A stretch of DNA of 64,000 bases from Phycisphaerales bacterium (GTDB lineage Bacteria > Planctomycetota > Phycisphaerae > UBA1845), in assembly GCA_020852275.1 (NCBI GenBank), contig JADZBE010000034.1:62001-126000 (forward strand), in the 5' to 3' direction. Shown in pieces: positions 1 to 10,532 of the stretch (position 1 is the first letter of the stretch; the number at the start of each line of letters is the position of its first letter). The notes below the pieces were generated by a model, which had not been told where the DNA came from, searched no databases, and saw only the letters and a list, made by a program, of their open reading frames with translations. Made by a program: the position numbers and the translations under genes.

Positions 1-485
1 CGCCGGGATCCGGCTTGGGGTAGTACGGGAGGCAGGGATGTTCGTGCTCCTGCTGTCGCCACTGGGGCACGGCCCGAGCATCGCGGCGGCGGGCGAACGT
101 GGTGCGCACCTGATCCAGCGTGTACCCGCGCATGGGCAGCGACACGCGGACCGCCATCTCCACGGCCACCGCGAGCGCCAGCCAGATGCCGAGGGCGAAG
201 CAGAGCCTGCGGCCTCGGGGCCATCGCACGGGCGTTGAGGCAGTCTCAAATGGAGGAAATGGTCGGGTCAGGAGCAGCGCATCCATGCGAAATTGCAGCC
301 TCGGCACAGAAAGAATCGAGTGCTTGATCGGCGTGACGGCGCGCGGGCATTAGCAAGCCGGAGGGGGTCCAGCGCGCAATCTTGTTCATTCGCGCCGCCG
401 CGCGTCGAGGGTGGCGGGAAGTCGGACAGCAATCGCGCCGGATCGGCAACTTCTGCCGGCGCCCAAGCCTTCGCCGGCGCCTGAC

Positions 486-648
486 AGTCCGTGGTGGTAC
501 TCGAAACCGGGCTTGGGGACCGTTCCCCCCGCGCCGGCGGGGCTGCAGTCCGCTCCAGAAATCCGCTGGTTTCGCGCTTTGTCCGAAGGTACGGTCCGGG
601 TTCCCGCCTGCGCGGGAATGACGAGTGCCGCCATTCACCACGGTCCGC
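486..648. repeat. Diverged relative of the 22933-23097 element
   Basis: Shared order of motifs: GTGGTG..CGAAACC, CCCCGCGCCGGCGGGG.CAGTCCGCTC, TTCCCGCC-GCGGGAA, TTCACCACGG; ends are imperfect inverted repeats. Confidence 0.5.
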
Positions 649-1808
649 TAGGCCTTCGCCAGCGCCTGTTCAACATCAGCGATCAGATCGTCCGCATGCT
701 CGATGCCCACGGAAAGACGCACCAATCCGTCGGTGATGCCGCGGCCTTCGCGGATCTCCTTGGGGATCGAGCCGTGGGTCATGGAGGCCGGGTGGCAGCA
801 GAGAGACTCGACGCCTCCAAGCGACTCGGCCAGGGAGAAAACGCGCAGGCTTGAGCAGAATCGCTTCGTCGCCTCCCAGCCTTCCTTGAGTACGATCGTC
901 ACCATGCCGCCGCCGCCGCACATCTGCCGCTTCGCCACTGCGTGATCGGGGTGGCTTTCAAGAAACGGATACAGTACGCGGGAGAGCTTCTTGTGGTTGC
1001 GGAAATGCTCCGCCAGTTTTAGTGCGTTGGCGCAGTGGCGCTCCATGCGGAGGGCGAGGGTCTTCAGGCCCCGCTGCTGAAGGAAGCAATCAAAAGGCCC
1101 CGGCACGCCGCCCAGCGAATTCTGAAGAAACGCGATCCGCTCCTGCAGCGACTTGTCGCGCATGACGATCGCGCCGCCGACGACGTCGCTGTGGCCGCCG
1201 ATGTACTTCGTTGTCGAGTGCAGCACGTAGTCCGCGCCGAGCGAAATGGGAAGTTGCAGGACGGGCGTGGCGAAGGTGTTGTCCACGCAGACCCGCGCGC
1301 CGGCGTCATGAGCGACCTTGGAGATCGCGGCGATGTCCAGCACGCGCAGCAGCGGGTTCGTCGGCGACTCCAGCCACACGAGCCGGGTCTGCCCGTCGAT
1401 CAGTTTGGCGAAGGCCGCCGGAGACGTGTCCTCGGTGAAGACGGGCACGACGCCGAACGTCTCGAAGACGCGCTTCATCAAGCGAAACGTGCCGCCGTAC
1501 ACGTCCGCGTAGGCCAACACCTTTTCACCGGGCTTGAGCGTCGCCAGCAGGGCCGTCGTGCCCGCGCAGCCGGAGGAAAAGCACGCGCACGCCGCTCCGC
1601 CTTCCAGCGAGCACAGCGCGTCCTCCAGCATGACGCGCGAAGGATTCCGTGTGCGCGAGTAGTCGTAACCCTTATGCTCGCCCGGAGAGGATTGGGTGTA
1701 CGTGCTCGTGGCGTAGATGGGCGGGACGGTGGCGCCGGTGGTGGGGTCCGGCTCCTGCCCGACGTGAATGGCGCGGGTGGCGAAGTGCATGGCATCGAAA
1801 CGGGTCAC
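648..1808 (-). CDS. metB: PLP-dependent trans-sulfuration enzyme (cystathionine gamma-synthase/gamma-lyase family)
   Basis: Protein has MHFATRAIHVGQEPDPTTGATVPPIYATSTY, YSRTRNPSR and the PLP-lysine region SLGADYVLHSTTKYIGGHSD. GTG start at 1808 has an upstream GGAG. Confidence 0.88.
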   Translation of the reverse strand: MTRFDAMHFATRAIHVGQEPDPTTGATVPPIYATSTYTQSSPGEHKGYDYSRTRNPSRVMLEDALCSLEGGAACACFSSGCAGTTALLATLKPGEKVLAYADVYGGTFRLMKRVFETFGVVPVFTEDTSPAAFAKLIDGQTRLVWLESPTNPLLRVLDIAAISKVAHDAGARVCVDNTFATPVLQLPISLGADYVLHSTTKYIGGHSDVVGGAIVMRDKSLQERIAFLQNSLGGVPGPFDCFLQQRGLKTLALRMERHCANALKLAEHFRNHKKLSRVLYPFLESHPDHAVAKRQMCGGGGMVTIVLKEGWEATKRFCSSLRVFSLAESLGGVESLCCHPASMTHGSIPKEIREGRGITDGLVRLSVGIEHADDLIADVEQALAKA

Positions 1809-2160
1809 GAGATTCTCCTTGGAACGAGTGGCGGTGCAGCGCAGCGGCGCGACGTGCACCGTCCTGCCTGCCGCGTGCCGGCCACGCCGGCGGCGCTTGG
1901 GGATTCTACGGATGTGCTGGAACCTCATCCACTTGTCTGAACACGCGCAGGGCGGGCGATGTCCGTCGAGTTTCCGTGCCCGTGAGGGGAGGACCCGTCG
2001 GGTAGCGCCGCAGCATCCCGAGGGCTGCGCGGGGGGCATTCACGTGGATCCCTTCCGGGGTCAAATCAAGCTTCAGGCGGCTTGCTTGGAGGGCGGGCAG
2101 CTCCTATGCTTGCATGGAGGGCTCGCGCTAGCGAAGTGGACCCGATTGGAGCAAGGCGAC

Positions 2161-2877
2161 GTGGACTGTTATCAAACGCCGGACAGGCCGTGGACAGGTT
2201 CCAGAAAGCGTTGCTCCGCACGCGAGGGCGAGAGGGTCAGGTTCGCGCGGGCCCTTCGGTTTGTCATTCCAACGGCGCTGCTGCTGGCGACCGGATGCAA
2301 TCTCCTGCTCCCCGCGGCGTTTGTCGGCGACCATCGCAAGAAGGTGCTGGCCGAATTCGACAAGCTTCCGCGGACGCGCACGGCCGTGCTGGTCTGGGCA
2401 CGGGCGGAGACGCGCTTCGACTATCCGCAGATTCAGTTCGAGCTGTCGAGCTACATCACGGAGATGCTCGGCGCGAAGCTCAACGAGGGCGAGTCGCGGC
2501 TGGACCTCGTCGATCCGCGCGACCTTGCTGATTTCCTGCAGCGCGAACCGTCCGCCGCCAATTCACCCGGCAAGGTCGGCAAGCAGTTCAACGCAGACTA
2601 CGTCGTGTTCGTCGAGCTGAGCCGGTTTCAGATCCGCGACGCGGACTCGCCCCAGCTCTTGCGCCCCCGCGTCGAGGCGGGCGTGTCCGTGCACGACATG
2701 CGCGCCGACCCGGACCGCACGTCGCGCTATGAGTTGACGCCGGTGACGACGAGCTACGACGAAGGGCGCCCGGTCCTCCTGACGGGGACCAACGCGCAGG
2801 GCGTCCGCGTGGAAACGTACCGCATCTTCGCCGAGCAGGTGGCCAGGAAGTTCTATGACCACACGGTCGAGCTGTAG
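2161..2877 (+). CDS. Putative lipoprotein, unknown function
   Basis: Hydrophobic signal with lipobox-like LLLATGC. The start is uncertain because the ORF is open further upstream. Confidence 0.55.
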   Translation: MDCYQTPDRPWTGSRKRCSAREGERVRFARALRFVIPTALLLATGCNLLLPAAFVGDHRKKVLAEFDKLPRTRTAVLVWARAETRFDYPQIQFELSSYITEMLGAKLNEGESRLDLVDPRDLADFLQREPSAANSPGKVGKQFNADYVVFVELSRFQIRDADSPQLLRPRVEAGVSVHDMRADPDRTSRYELTPVTTSYDEGRPVLLTGTNAQGVRVETYRIFAEQVARKFYDHTVEL

Positions 2878-2998
2878 TCCGACACGCGGCGCCGCCGACG
2901 GCAAGCTCATCAGCGGTTCGCCGGGGGAAAACACCTCGGTGCGTCTGGAAGCGGTTGCCGTAACGCGAGGAATCCCCGGTGCGCGAGCAGCGCTCTCG

Positions 2999-3691
2999 AT
3001 GCCAGTCCGCCCGGTCAGACGAAGCCGCGCCCCGCGCCGCGCCCGGCTGCCGCTCCTCATCCCCCTGATCCTGGCTCTGCTGACCGGCTGCGGCTACTCC
3101 GGCGGCAAGCTCCTTTTCGCCTCGGGGCTGTTTGCCAACAAGAAGGTCAAACCCGACTTCGTGCTCACGACGGGACCGATCCTGGTGCTGGTGGATGATC
3201 CCAAGGAAGTTGTGGACTGGCCGATCTTCAAACGCCTGCTGATGGATGACGTGTCGCAGGAGCTTCTGCGACACAAGGCCGCTGAGAAGATCATCCCGCC
3301 GGAGACGTTGCAGTCCGTGCAGCAGACGGAGGCGGATTTCGCGCGCCGCGGCTGCCGGGAAATCGGCGAGTTGTGCGGCGCCGATCAGGTGCTGTGGATC
3401 GAGGTCCAGGACTTCCTCGCCAAGCAGGATGTCGAGGACGTCGCCGAGGCCGCCTACGCGCTCGTGACGGTGCGCGTGATCGACGTTCACGCGGAGAACA
3501 AGTGGCGCGTGCGGGTCTGGCCCGACAATCCACAGGGTCAGGTGATCAGCGCCAAGCTCACCGCGTCGACCGTGCAGCGCGCGGGTGAGCGCGACGCGAT
3601 CGCCAAGGATATTTCGGTGTCCCTGTCGCGGAAGATCGCGCGGCATTTCTACGAGTACCGCCCGGCCGATTTCGAGGGTGAGGATGAATGA
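2999..3691 (+). CDS. Putative lipoprotein, unknown function
   Basis: ATG, basic n-region, LILALLTGC lipobox. Overlaps the next gene by 4 bp. Confidence 0.65.
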   Translation: MPVRPVRRSRAPRRARLPLLIPLILALLTGCGYSGGKLLFASGLFANKKVKPDFVLTTGPILVLVDDPKEVVDWPIFKRLLMDDVSQELLRHKAAEKIIPPETLQSVQQTEADFARRGCREIGELCGADQVLWIEVQDFLAKQDVEDVAEAAYALVTVRVIDVHAENKWRVRVWPDNPQGQVISAKLTASTVQRAGERDAIAKDISVSLSRKIARHFYEYRPADFEGEDE

Positions 3692-4818
3692 CGCGCCTGT
3701 GTCACCTGGTGGATGACGGGTGCGGCTGGGACGGGCGGATCGCGCTGGGCGCGCTGCTTGAGCGCGTTCCCTCCGCGCGGTGGAGCCAGGGCGTCGGCGT
3801 CGTCTCCCGGGACGCCAGTTGCCCGGCAGCGGTGGGGGAGGGGGTCGATGCGACGCGCTTCGGCGGTCTGTTCAACAGTCCCGTCCTGACCGCCCCGCGC
3901 GTGTCTCGCTGGCTCGGCGATCAGTCGGCAGAGCTGATCCACGCATGGGGCGCACGGGCGCTGCACACGGCGGGCCTGGTGGCGGAGGGTCACCCGCTCG
4001 TCTGGAGCTGTTTCGATCCGGCGCTGGACGCGCGAAGCGTCAAGGCGCTAAGGCTCTTCTGCCGGCGCGGTCCGACGGGCGTGGTGTGCGGCGGCGAGCG
4101 CGTCCGACGGAGGCTTGTGGAACAGGGCGTTCCGGCCGAAACCTGCGTGGTCATCCGCCCGCCCGTGGACTTTGCACGCATCAACTCGCTGCGGCGGGGG
4201 CGCGATGAACTGCGGGCACGGCTCGGTCTGCAGCGCGAGGACCGCGTCGTCTTGATACCCGGGCTCAAAGCGGATCAGACCCTGTGCGACGGCGTCTGGG
4301 CGCTTCTCGTGCACGGGCTGATCGATCATCGCCTGCGCGGCGTCGTGCTCACCGAGGGACCGGACCATCCAATGCTCCGCCATCTGGTCGAAACTTCCTA
4401 CCGGCCGGAAACCATCGTGTTCGCGCCGTCCGAGGTTCCCTCCGAGGCGATCTTGTGCGCCGCCGACGTGCTTTTCCTTCCCGACGACGGAGACTTTTCG
4501 ACGGCGTGCGTGGCGTGGGCCATGGCCGCCGGGGTGCTCGTCGTCGCCGCCGCCGGGTATTGCATCGCCGAGATCATCGCTCACAAGCACAACGGGCTGC
4601 TGTACAAGCGGAACGCCGAGGCCGGTGTGATCGTCGCAATTGCGGAATGCCTGAATGAGACCGTGTCCGTCCCGCGCATCCTCGAGATCGCACGGGGGCA
4701 GGCCTACGAAGTCTTCGGGCTGAAGAGCTTCGTCGATCTTCACCTTCGCCTCTACGACAACCTGCGGGCGGGCCGGGCGATCGCCGACGGAATCGCCGAC
4801 ACGGCCGTGGTTGCGTAA
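3688..4818 (+). CDS. Glycosyltransferase-like protein (GT4/GT-B fold)
   Basis: PPVDFARINSLRRGRDELRARLGL, ADVLFLPDDGDFSTACVAWAMAAG and AEIIAHKHNGLLYKR resemble GT-B C-terminal motifs. Confidence 0.7.
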   Translation: MTRLCHLVDDGCGWDGRIALGALLERVPSARWSQGVGVVSRDASCPAAVGEGVDATRFGGLFNSPVLTAPRVSRWLGDQSAELIHAWGARALHTAGLVAEGHPLVWSCFDPALDARSVKALRLFCRRGPTGVVCGGERVRRRLVEQGVPAETCVVIRPPVDFARINSLRRGRDELRARLGLQREDRVVLIPGLKADQTLCDGVWALLVHGLIDHRLRGVVLTEGPDHPMLRHLVETSYRPETIVFAPSEVPSEAILCAADVLFLPDDGDFSTACVAWAMAAGVLVVAAAGYCIAEIIAHKHNGLLYKRNAEAGVIVAIAECLNETVSVPRILEIARGQAYEVFGLKSFVDLHLRLYDNLRAGRAIADGIADTAVVA

Positions 4819-4935
4819 CGGCCCGTGGCGAGGAAGAAGCGAACGGTCAACAGATCTTGGCAGCACGCGGAACCGTGCGGTGGAATTGTGACCCCCGCGC
4901 AGGCGGGGGTCCAGGGCGCATCGGCAGACCGCTGG

Positions 4936-4986
4936 ATTCCCGCCTGCGCGGGAATGAGGGGATTGGATTCCCGCCTTCGCGGGAAT
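4936..4986. repeat. Two tandem dRS3-like palindromes
   Basis: ATTCCCGCCTGCGCGGGAAT (4936-4955) and ATTCCCGCCTTCGCGGGAAT (4967-4986). Confidence 0.8.
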
Positions 4987-5273
4987 GACAAGCTTCACCG
5001 TCCCACCGGGTCCGCTGCCTCGGACTCGTGCCACCCATCGGCGAGCTGGATAATGCTCAAGGATTCACCCCATTCGACCGATATTGGCATAGACGGATGC
5101 CGTCGGCATGAAGGGGCGCATCTTGGCGCGATCATCGCCCTGTTCGTTTCGACAAGGGGTTGCACCGCCCTGCCCATCGGTCATCGACAACCGGCTCTCG
5201 AAAGCTCGGCGACCGCTGACCGCACGCCAGAGCCGGTGAAGAGGCTTGTTTTCTCATTCCAGGGGAGACGATC

Positions 5274-5465
5274 ATGAAGACGCGCAGCAAGTTCAAGTCA
5301 CTGGTGATGTCGGCCGGATTCGGCTGGGTTGCCACGGGCGGGTGCCTGCCGGACAACTTCTACTCCGATCTGTGGGCCGGACTCATCAGCAGCGCCGTGC
5401 TCACCACGGCCGACACGGTGATCATCAGCCAGCTCGTGGAGACCGTGGACGGCGACGCGGGGTAG
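5274..5465 (+). CDS. Small hypothetical protein
   Basis: 63-aa ORF with AGGGGAGACGATC upstream of the ATG. Weak evidence. Confidence 0.45.
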   Translation: MKTRSKFKSLVMSAGFGWVATGGCLPDNFYSDLWAGLISSAVLTTADTVIISQLVETVDGDAG

Positions 5466-5517
5466 TCGGACGGCGCGGCGCGGAGTCCTGCGCGCACATC
5501 GCGAAGGGAGACCCACG

Positions 5518-6567
5518 ATGCGAAAGTGGATGATCGGATCAGGGTTCGCCCCCGGGATCGCGCTGGTCGTCGCCATGATGGGGGCGCCGTCGCGCGTCAT
5601 CGCAGACGACTGGGGCATGAGCCTTGCGCCCCGCGGCGGCGACGCCGTTGAAGCTTCGCAGGATGCCGGCGGCGCCGCCGCCGCAACGCAACCGCCGACC
5701 AGCGAGACGGTCGTGGAAGAGAAAACGACGGTGACGACCACGGCGGAGCCGGCCTCTCCGCTGTCGTTCGGACTGACGTACGCGATCTACACCGATTACA
5801 TCTTCCGCGGCGCGAATTTCTCCGAGTATCCGGGAGAGGGACGCGAGAAGCTCAACCATCAGTTGAGCCTGGACGTGGGCGTGGACGTGGGCCTGCTCTT
5901 CGGCGAGGGGTCGGGCACGTGGGGCACGTTCAGCTTCAACACGTGGTTTGAATGGTTCGCGGCCCAGAAGCGCCTCGACCCGATCCAAGGCGGGCATAAC
6001 CTGCAAGAAGTGGACTACAACCTCAGTTGGTCCTACGAGGTGGCCTCCCTGGCGACGACTTTCAGCCTCGGCTACTCGTTCTGGACGTTCCCGAACGCCA
6101 AGTCCGTCAATTCAATGGAATGGAACGCCGGGCTTGAGCACAACGACGCGTGGATGTGGAAGTGGCTGTGGGCGGACAATGAAGACGGCGTGCTCAATCC
6201 GTTCTTCAAGTTCTATCACGACGTGGATCAGCTCGCCGGCGCAAGCTGGATGGAGTGCGGATTCAGCCACGACTTCGCCGTGTGCGAGAATGTGACCGTC
6301 AGCCCCGGCATCACCTTCGCCATCGACCACCGCTACCTCGACCGCATGGTGGCCACGGGCTTCACCGGCTCGACGCGGCTCGCCTACATCCAATACGGAC
6401 TCAACATCGGGTATGATTTGTCCAGCGCGCTGAGCCTGCCGGAAAACCTCGGCTCCGTCGTATTGTCCGGCTTCCTGTACTTCAACGATGCGGTCGGGCA
6501 TCCGGAGAACAGCCAGACGATCCAGGACGAGTTCTTCGGCGGCATGTCCCTCGGCTGGTCGTTCTGA
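5518..6567 (+). CDS. Secreted/outer-membrane beta-barrel-like protein
   Basis: N-terminal signal; aromatic alternating strands (LSFGLTYAIYTDYIFRGANFSEY) and C-terminal MSLGWSF. RBS-like GAAGGGAGA. Confidence 0.6.
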   Translation: MRKWMIGSGFAPGIALVVAMMGAPSRVIADDWGMSLAPRGGDAVEASQDAGGAAAATQPPTSETVVEEKTTVTTTAEPASPLSFGLTYAIYTDYIFRGANFSEYPGEGREKLNHQLSLDVGVDVGLLFGEGSGTWGTFSFNTWFEWFAAQKRLDPIQGGHNLQEVDYNLSWSYEVASLATTFSLGYSFWTFPNAKSVNSMEWNAGLEHNDAWMWKWLWADNEDGVLNPFFKFYHDVDQLAGASWMECGFSHDFAVCENVTVSPGITFAIDHRYLDRMVATGFTGSTRLAYIQYGLNIGYDLSSALSLPENLGSVVLSGFLYFNDAVGHPENSQTIQDEFFGGMSLGWSF

Positions 6568-6698
6568 GCAAGCGACCGGCTTGCGCGACATGCGTGTCGT
6601 GCCGGTTGGCGACCTTTTGACGCAAACCGGGCTGCGACCGGCGGTCTGCCGCCCCCGCGAAACTACATCCGGGCATCGCCGCAGCGCGGATTTCGCGC

Positions 6699-6893
6699 TC
6701 ATGAACGGTCGTACTCCCGGCCACCTTTGGACGTTCGGTGACTCGTCAGTCCCTCCGCGTGGTCATCCGTCCGCTCCGCGGAACACGTCAGCGCCATGGA
6801 CTCGGTCTTTGCCGCCGACTGGCAGCCCGACTCCATCAACGCCACCACGCCCACCAGCATCCCCATCATCAGGCTCATTGCCCGCTTCATCAC
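6699..6893 (-). CDS. Possible small lipoprotein
   Basis: MMKRAMSLMMGMLVGVVALMESGCQSAA signal/lipobox-like start. Short, so low confidence. Confidence 0.3.
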   Translation of the reverse strand: MMKRAMSLMMGMLVGVVALMESGCQSAAKTESMALTCSAERTDDHAEGLTSHRTSKGGREYDRS

Positions 6894-7052
6894 GCCATCT
6901 CCACAATAAATGCAAACGTCCCCATGCGTTGCCCTTTGGATGCCCGGCGTCGGGAGATCCTCCCCCGAGGCGTGTCGCCGCGGCGCAGGTCAGAGCGCCC
7001 GTCGCGCCTTATCGACCCGCGGTCGGCGGTGTCCGATAAGCCATGAAGCACC

Positions 7053-8627
7053 ATGACAAGTTCCGCCACACCGCTTCGATTGAGTCTGGAGAGGTTCCCT
7101 GCCCAACGCTGTGATGCCCGCGCCACAACGGCGGGTACGATCCACTGCGCGCTCGTGGCCGTTTTCCTGTTTGCCGCAGTGTTGCGGCTTGTTGGATTGG
7201 GGGAGGGGAGCCTGACACACGACGAGGCTTGGCGCGCGAATTTCGCCGACCACGGCGGCGTGGCCGAGCGGGCGCGCCTGCCGTTGCTGCAATGGGTGGT
7301 GCTTTGGGCGTTGCAAAGCGGCGTTGGCAGGAGCGAGACCGTGCTACGCCTGCCCAGCGCGCTGTGCGGACTGGCGGGTGTCGTGCTGATCTGGCGCGTG
7401 GCTCAACTGCGGCTGGGCAACGGCGCCGCGCTTGCGGCTGCTGCCTACGTCGCGTTCCACTACGAAGCCGTGACGTTCTCCCGCGTGATCAAGGAATTCG
7501 CGTGGGAGATGCCAATGGCGGTGGGACTTCTGGGCCTCGGCGCCTGGGCCTATGACAGGCCGACTTCGCGGCGCACGCGGATATTCCTTGCAGGGGTCCT
7601 GTGCGGACTGGCCGCAGGTTTTACGCCCATCTTCGTCGGGGGGGCGTGCCTCGCACTGCTGGCATTTCGGCGATGGCGCAGCAAGGACCGAGAAGCCTGT
7701 TCCCGGCGCGATCTGTGGATCGGCTGCGGTTTCGTCGCGATCGCAACCAGCGCCTGGTATCTCTGGCATCGCAGCTCGCCTCACTACGGCGCGGTGATCT
7801 ACCACCTGCAAACGGGGTACGACGTCTGGCCGAAGAGCTGGTCGCCCGGCGTCTTGGCGGCATGGGCGGCGCGATCAACATGGGAGCTGGCGCGGCTCGC
7901 GGCGGGCACGGCGGCGATGTGGGATCCGCTGGGCACGATCGTGACGACGCTCTTCGTGCTGACCGCTGCCGTGGGTGCATGGCACATGAAGCGGCGGTGG
8001 CGCGTCGGATGGCTGGTGATGCTCGTCGTCTGGGTCATGCTCGTGGCGGGCGGAATCAGCCGGCAGTGGCCCTACGGCTCGTTTCCCAGCAACCTGTTCA
8101 TGGTGGCGCTCCTCGCGCCGTGCGTCGGGGCCGGAGCGGCGCTGATGTGGCGGAAGATCGAAGCTTGGCCCGCTCGCGCGGCGATCGTGGTGCTGCTGTT
8201 CGCGCTGCCGGCGCTGCGATGCGCGAAAGTCGCGGCGGGCATGACGCCGCTGGGCGAGCATCTGCGACCCGTGATTCAAGAGATGCGTGCGAACCTCGAA
8301 CCGGGGGATACGCTCTTTGTCTATTACGCCACGGACGACGCGTTCGAGTTCTACTGGCCCCATCCGCCGGCGGGCACCCTCGTCGAGCCGCGCAGCGACC
8401 GCGGCCGGGGCGACCTGTTCGAGGCAAGTTTCACCGGACTGCTCTCGCGGCACGCGCGCGTCTGGCTGCTGATGACGCACGCCTACGGCGATGAGCGGTC
8501 GGAATGGTCCAGCCGTGCCGCCGCGCATGGCGACGTCGTGCATCACTTCTCGACCGGGACGGCGGACGCATGGTGCATCGCCGGCGCGGATCGCCTCAAC
8601 CCGTCCCCCGCACTGCCTCAGCCATAG
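7053..8627 (+). CDS. Membrane glycosyltransferase (GT39/ArnT-like)
   Basis: Multiple TM segments; LRLVGLGEGSLTHDEAWRANF acidic first-loop motif. Confidence 0.7.
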   Translation: MTSSATPLRLSLERFPAQRCDARATTAGTIHCALVAVFLFAAVLRLVGLGEGSLTHDEAWRANFADHGGVAERARLPLLQWVVLWALQSGVGRSETVLRLPSALCGLAGVVLIWRVAQLRLGNGAALAAAAYVAFHYEAVTFSRVIKEFAWEMPMAVGLLGLGAWAYDRPTSRRTRIFLAGVLCGLAAGFTPIFVGGACLALLAFRRWRSKDREACSRRDLWIGCGFVAIATSAWYLWHRSSPHYGAVIYHLQTGYDVWPKSWSPGVLAAWAARSTWELARLAAGTAAMWDPLGTIVTTLFVLTAAVGAWHMKRRWRVGWLVMLVVWVMLVAGGISRQWPYGSFPSNLFMVALLAPCVGAGAALMWRKIEAWPARAAIVVLLFALPALRCAKVAAGMTPLGEHLRPVIQEMRANLEPGDTLFVYYATDDAFEFYWPHPPAGTLVEPRSDRGRGDLFEASFTGLLSRHARVWLLMTHAYGDERSEWSSRAAAHGDVVHHFSTGTADAWCIAGADRLNPSPALPQP

Positions 8628-9894
8628 CGTCATCCACCGCGGCGAGCGTGCGATCGATCACGGCGCGATCATGTGCCGTCGAGACGAACCACGCCTCATA
8701 TCCGCTGGGCGGCAGATGCACGCCGCGATCGAGCATGGCGTGAAAAAACCGTGCAAACCGCGCGTGGTCCGTAGCGGCGGCTTCAGTGAAGTTGCGGACC
8801 CGTTCCAGGCCGAAAAACACCGTCAGCATCGAGCCGACGCGCTGCACGCATCCCCGGACCCGGAAGCGCGCCAACGCCTGCTGCAGGCCATCCGCCAAGC
8901 GGCTCGACGCAGCCTCAAGCTCCTCGTACTTGCCGGTCTTCAGCTCTCTCAGCGTGGCTAGACCCGCGGCCATGCCGAGCGGGTTGCCGGAGAGCGTGCC
9001 CGCTTGGTACACCGGACCCCCAGGGGCTACGAGGTTCATCAATTCCGCGCGGCCGGCATAGGCGGCCACCGGCAGCCCGCCGCCGATGATCTTGCCGAAC
9101 GTGATCAGGTCCGGTTCGACGCCGTACCGCGCGGTCGCCCCACCTTGGGCGACGCGGAACCCGGTCATCACCTCGTCGAAGATCAGCAGCACGCCGTGTG
9201 CCGAGCAGAGTCGCCTCAGGGTCGTAAGGAACTCCGGCTGGGGTGGCACGACGCCCATGTTCCCGGCCACCGGTTCGACCATCACCGCGGCGAGGCGGTC
9301 GTCGTGCGACTTGAAGACGTCGGCGATGGCCCCTTCATCGTTGTACGCCGCCGTCAGCGTGTCCCGGACGCTGCCGGGCGTCACTCCAGGCGAGTCGGGC
9401 AAACCCAGCGTCGCGGCGCCCGACCCGGCCCTCACGAGCATTGCGTCCGCGTGGCCGTGATATCCGCCGCTGAACTTGAGGATTGCCGCTCGACCCGTGG
9501 CCGCGCGTGCCAGACGTATGGCACTCATCACGGCCTCCGTCCCTGAGTTTACGAAGCGCACGCGCTGCGCAGCCGGGACGCGGGCGCGGATTTCCTCCGC
9601 CAGCTCGACCTCCCGCGGCGAGCACAGCCCGATGCTGGTCCCCTCGCCTGCCGCCCGCGCGATCGCCTCCGTCACGGCGGGATGCGCATGCCCGAGGATC
9701 ATCGCGCCCCAGGAACCGACGTAGTCGATGTACGCCCTTCCCTCCACGTCGAAGAGCATCGCGCCCTCGGCGCGCGCGATGATCCGTGGCTCGCCGCCCA
9801 CGCCTTTGAAGGCGCGCACGGGCGAGCTGACGCCTCCCGGCAGGATGCTGCACGCTCGTGTAAACCAGCCCTTCGACGTCATGAACTTCCTCAT
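8596..9894 (-). CDS. hemL: Glutamate-1-semialdehyde 2,1-aminomutase
   Basis: LPGGVSSPVRAFKGVGGEPRI, GSWGAMILGHAHPAV, FDEVMTGFRVAQGGA, ITFGKIIGGGLPVAAYAGR, QAGTLSGNPLGMAAG. Confidence 0.95.
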   Translation of the reverse strand: MRKFMTSKGWFTRACSILPGGVSSPVRAFKGVGGEPRIIARAEGAMLFDVEGRAYIDYVGSWGAMILGHAHPAVTEAIARAAGEGTSIGLCSPREVELAEEIRARVPAAQRVRFVNSGTEAVMSAIRLARAATGRAAILKFSGGYHGHADAMLVRAGSGAATLGLPDSPGVTPGSVRDTLTAAYNDEGAIADVFKSHDDRLAAVMVEPVAGNMGVVPPQPEFLTTLRRLCSAHGVLLIFDEVMTGFRVAQGGATARYGVEPDLITFGKIIGGGLPVAAYAGRAELMNLVAPGGPVYQAGTLSGNPLGMAAGLATLRELKTGKYEELEAASSRLADGLQQALARFRVRGCVQRVGSMLTVFFGLERVRNFTEAAATDHARFARFFHAMLDRGVHLPPSGYEAWFVSTAHDRAVIDRTLAAVDDAMAEAVRGTG

Positions 9895-9956
9895 GCCTCC
9901 ACCCGCTGGGGCGCACGCCCGCATCCGGTGGATTCGGTGCTCTCCGAAGGTGTCCC

Positions 9957-10532
9957 TCAGACCGGCGGGAACGCCTTGATCAGCTCCAGCATCGCCTTGA
10001 ATTTCGGCGCGTCGCAGCGGTGGCACAGCTCGAAGAGCACGCTTTCGACCGTTGTCACCCTTGCGCCGGCTTGCCTCATGCGCTGCAGCGCCATGTCATA
10101 GCTCCGCGTCCCGCGCGATCCCACGGCGTCCGCGCACACGAACACGTCATAATCCTGCACGCACAGATCCAGCGCCGTCTGCTGCACGCACACGTGCGCC
10201 TCGATGCCCGCAAGGATAATCTGCGGCTTGTCGAGCCGGTTGAGTTCCTCGCGGATCGGCTCGCAGCCGCAGGCGCTGAACGTCGGCTTTTCGTGCAAGG
10301 AGCACCGCGTCTTCGCGAGCGCGGCGAGGATTGACGCCTCCGTGCGACCCAGACCCTTGGGATACTGCTCGGTGACCAGCACGGGGAGGTCGAACAGCGC
10401 CGCGCCCTCCACCATGAGCCGCGACGAGGCGACGACGCGCTGCCGGTCGAGAATCATCGGCAGCAGCTTCTCCTGCGCGTCGATCAGCAGAAGCATGGCG
10501 CGATCGGGCTCGAGCGTGTCGGGTCGCAGCAT
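9957..10532 (-). CDS. Isochorismatase-family hydrolase
   Basis: AMLLLIDAQEKLLPMI, VLVTEQYPKGLG, ILAGIEAHVCVQQTALDL. Confidence 0.85.
   Translation of the reverse strand: MLRPDTLEPDRAMLLLIDAQEKLLPMILDRQRVVASSRLMVEGAALFDLPVLVTEQYPKGLGRTEASILAALAKTRCSLHEKPTFSACGCEPIREELNRLDKPQIILAGIEAHVCVQQTALDLCVQDYDVFVCADAVGSRGTRSYDMALQRMRQAGARVTTVESVLFELCHRCDAPKFKAMLELIKAFPPV

Noticed and set aside
4825-5277. 150-aa ORF
   Set aside because: Translation of dRS3-like repeat DNA (IPACAGMRGLDSRLRGNDK), not a conserved protein.
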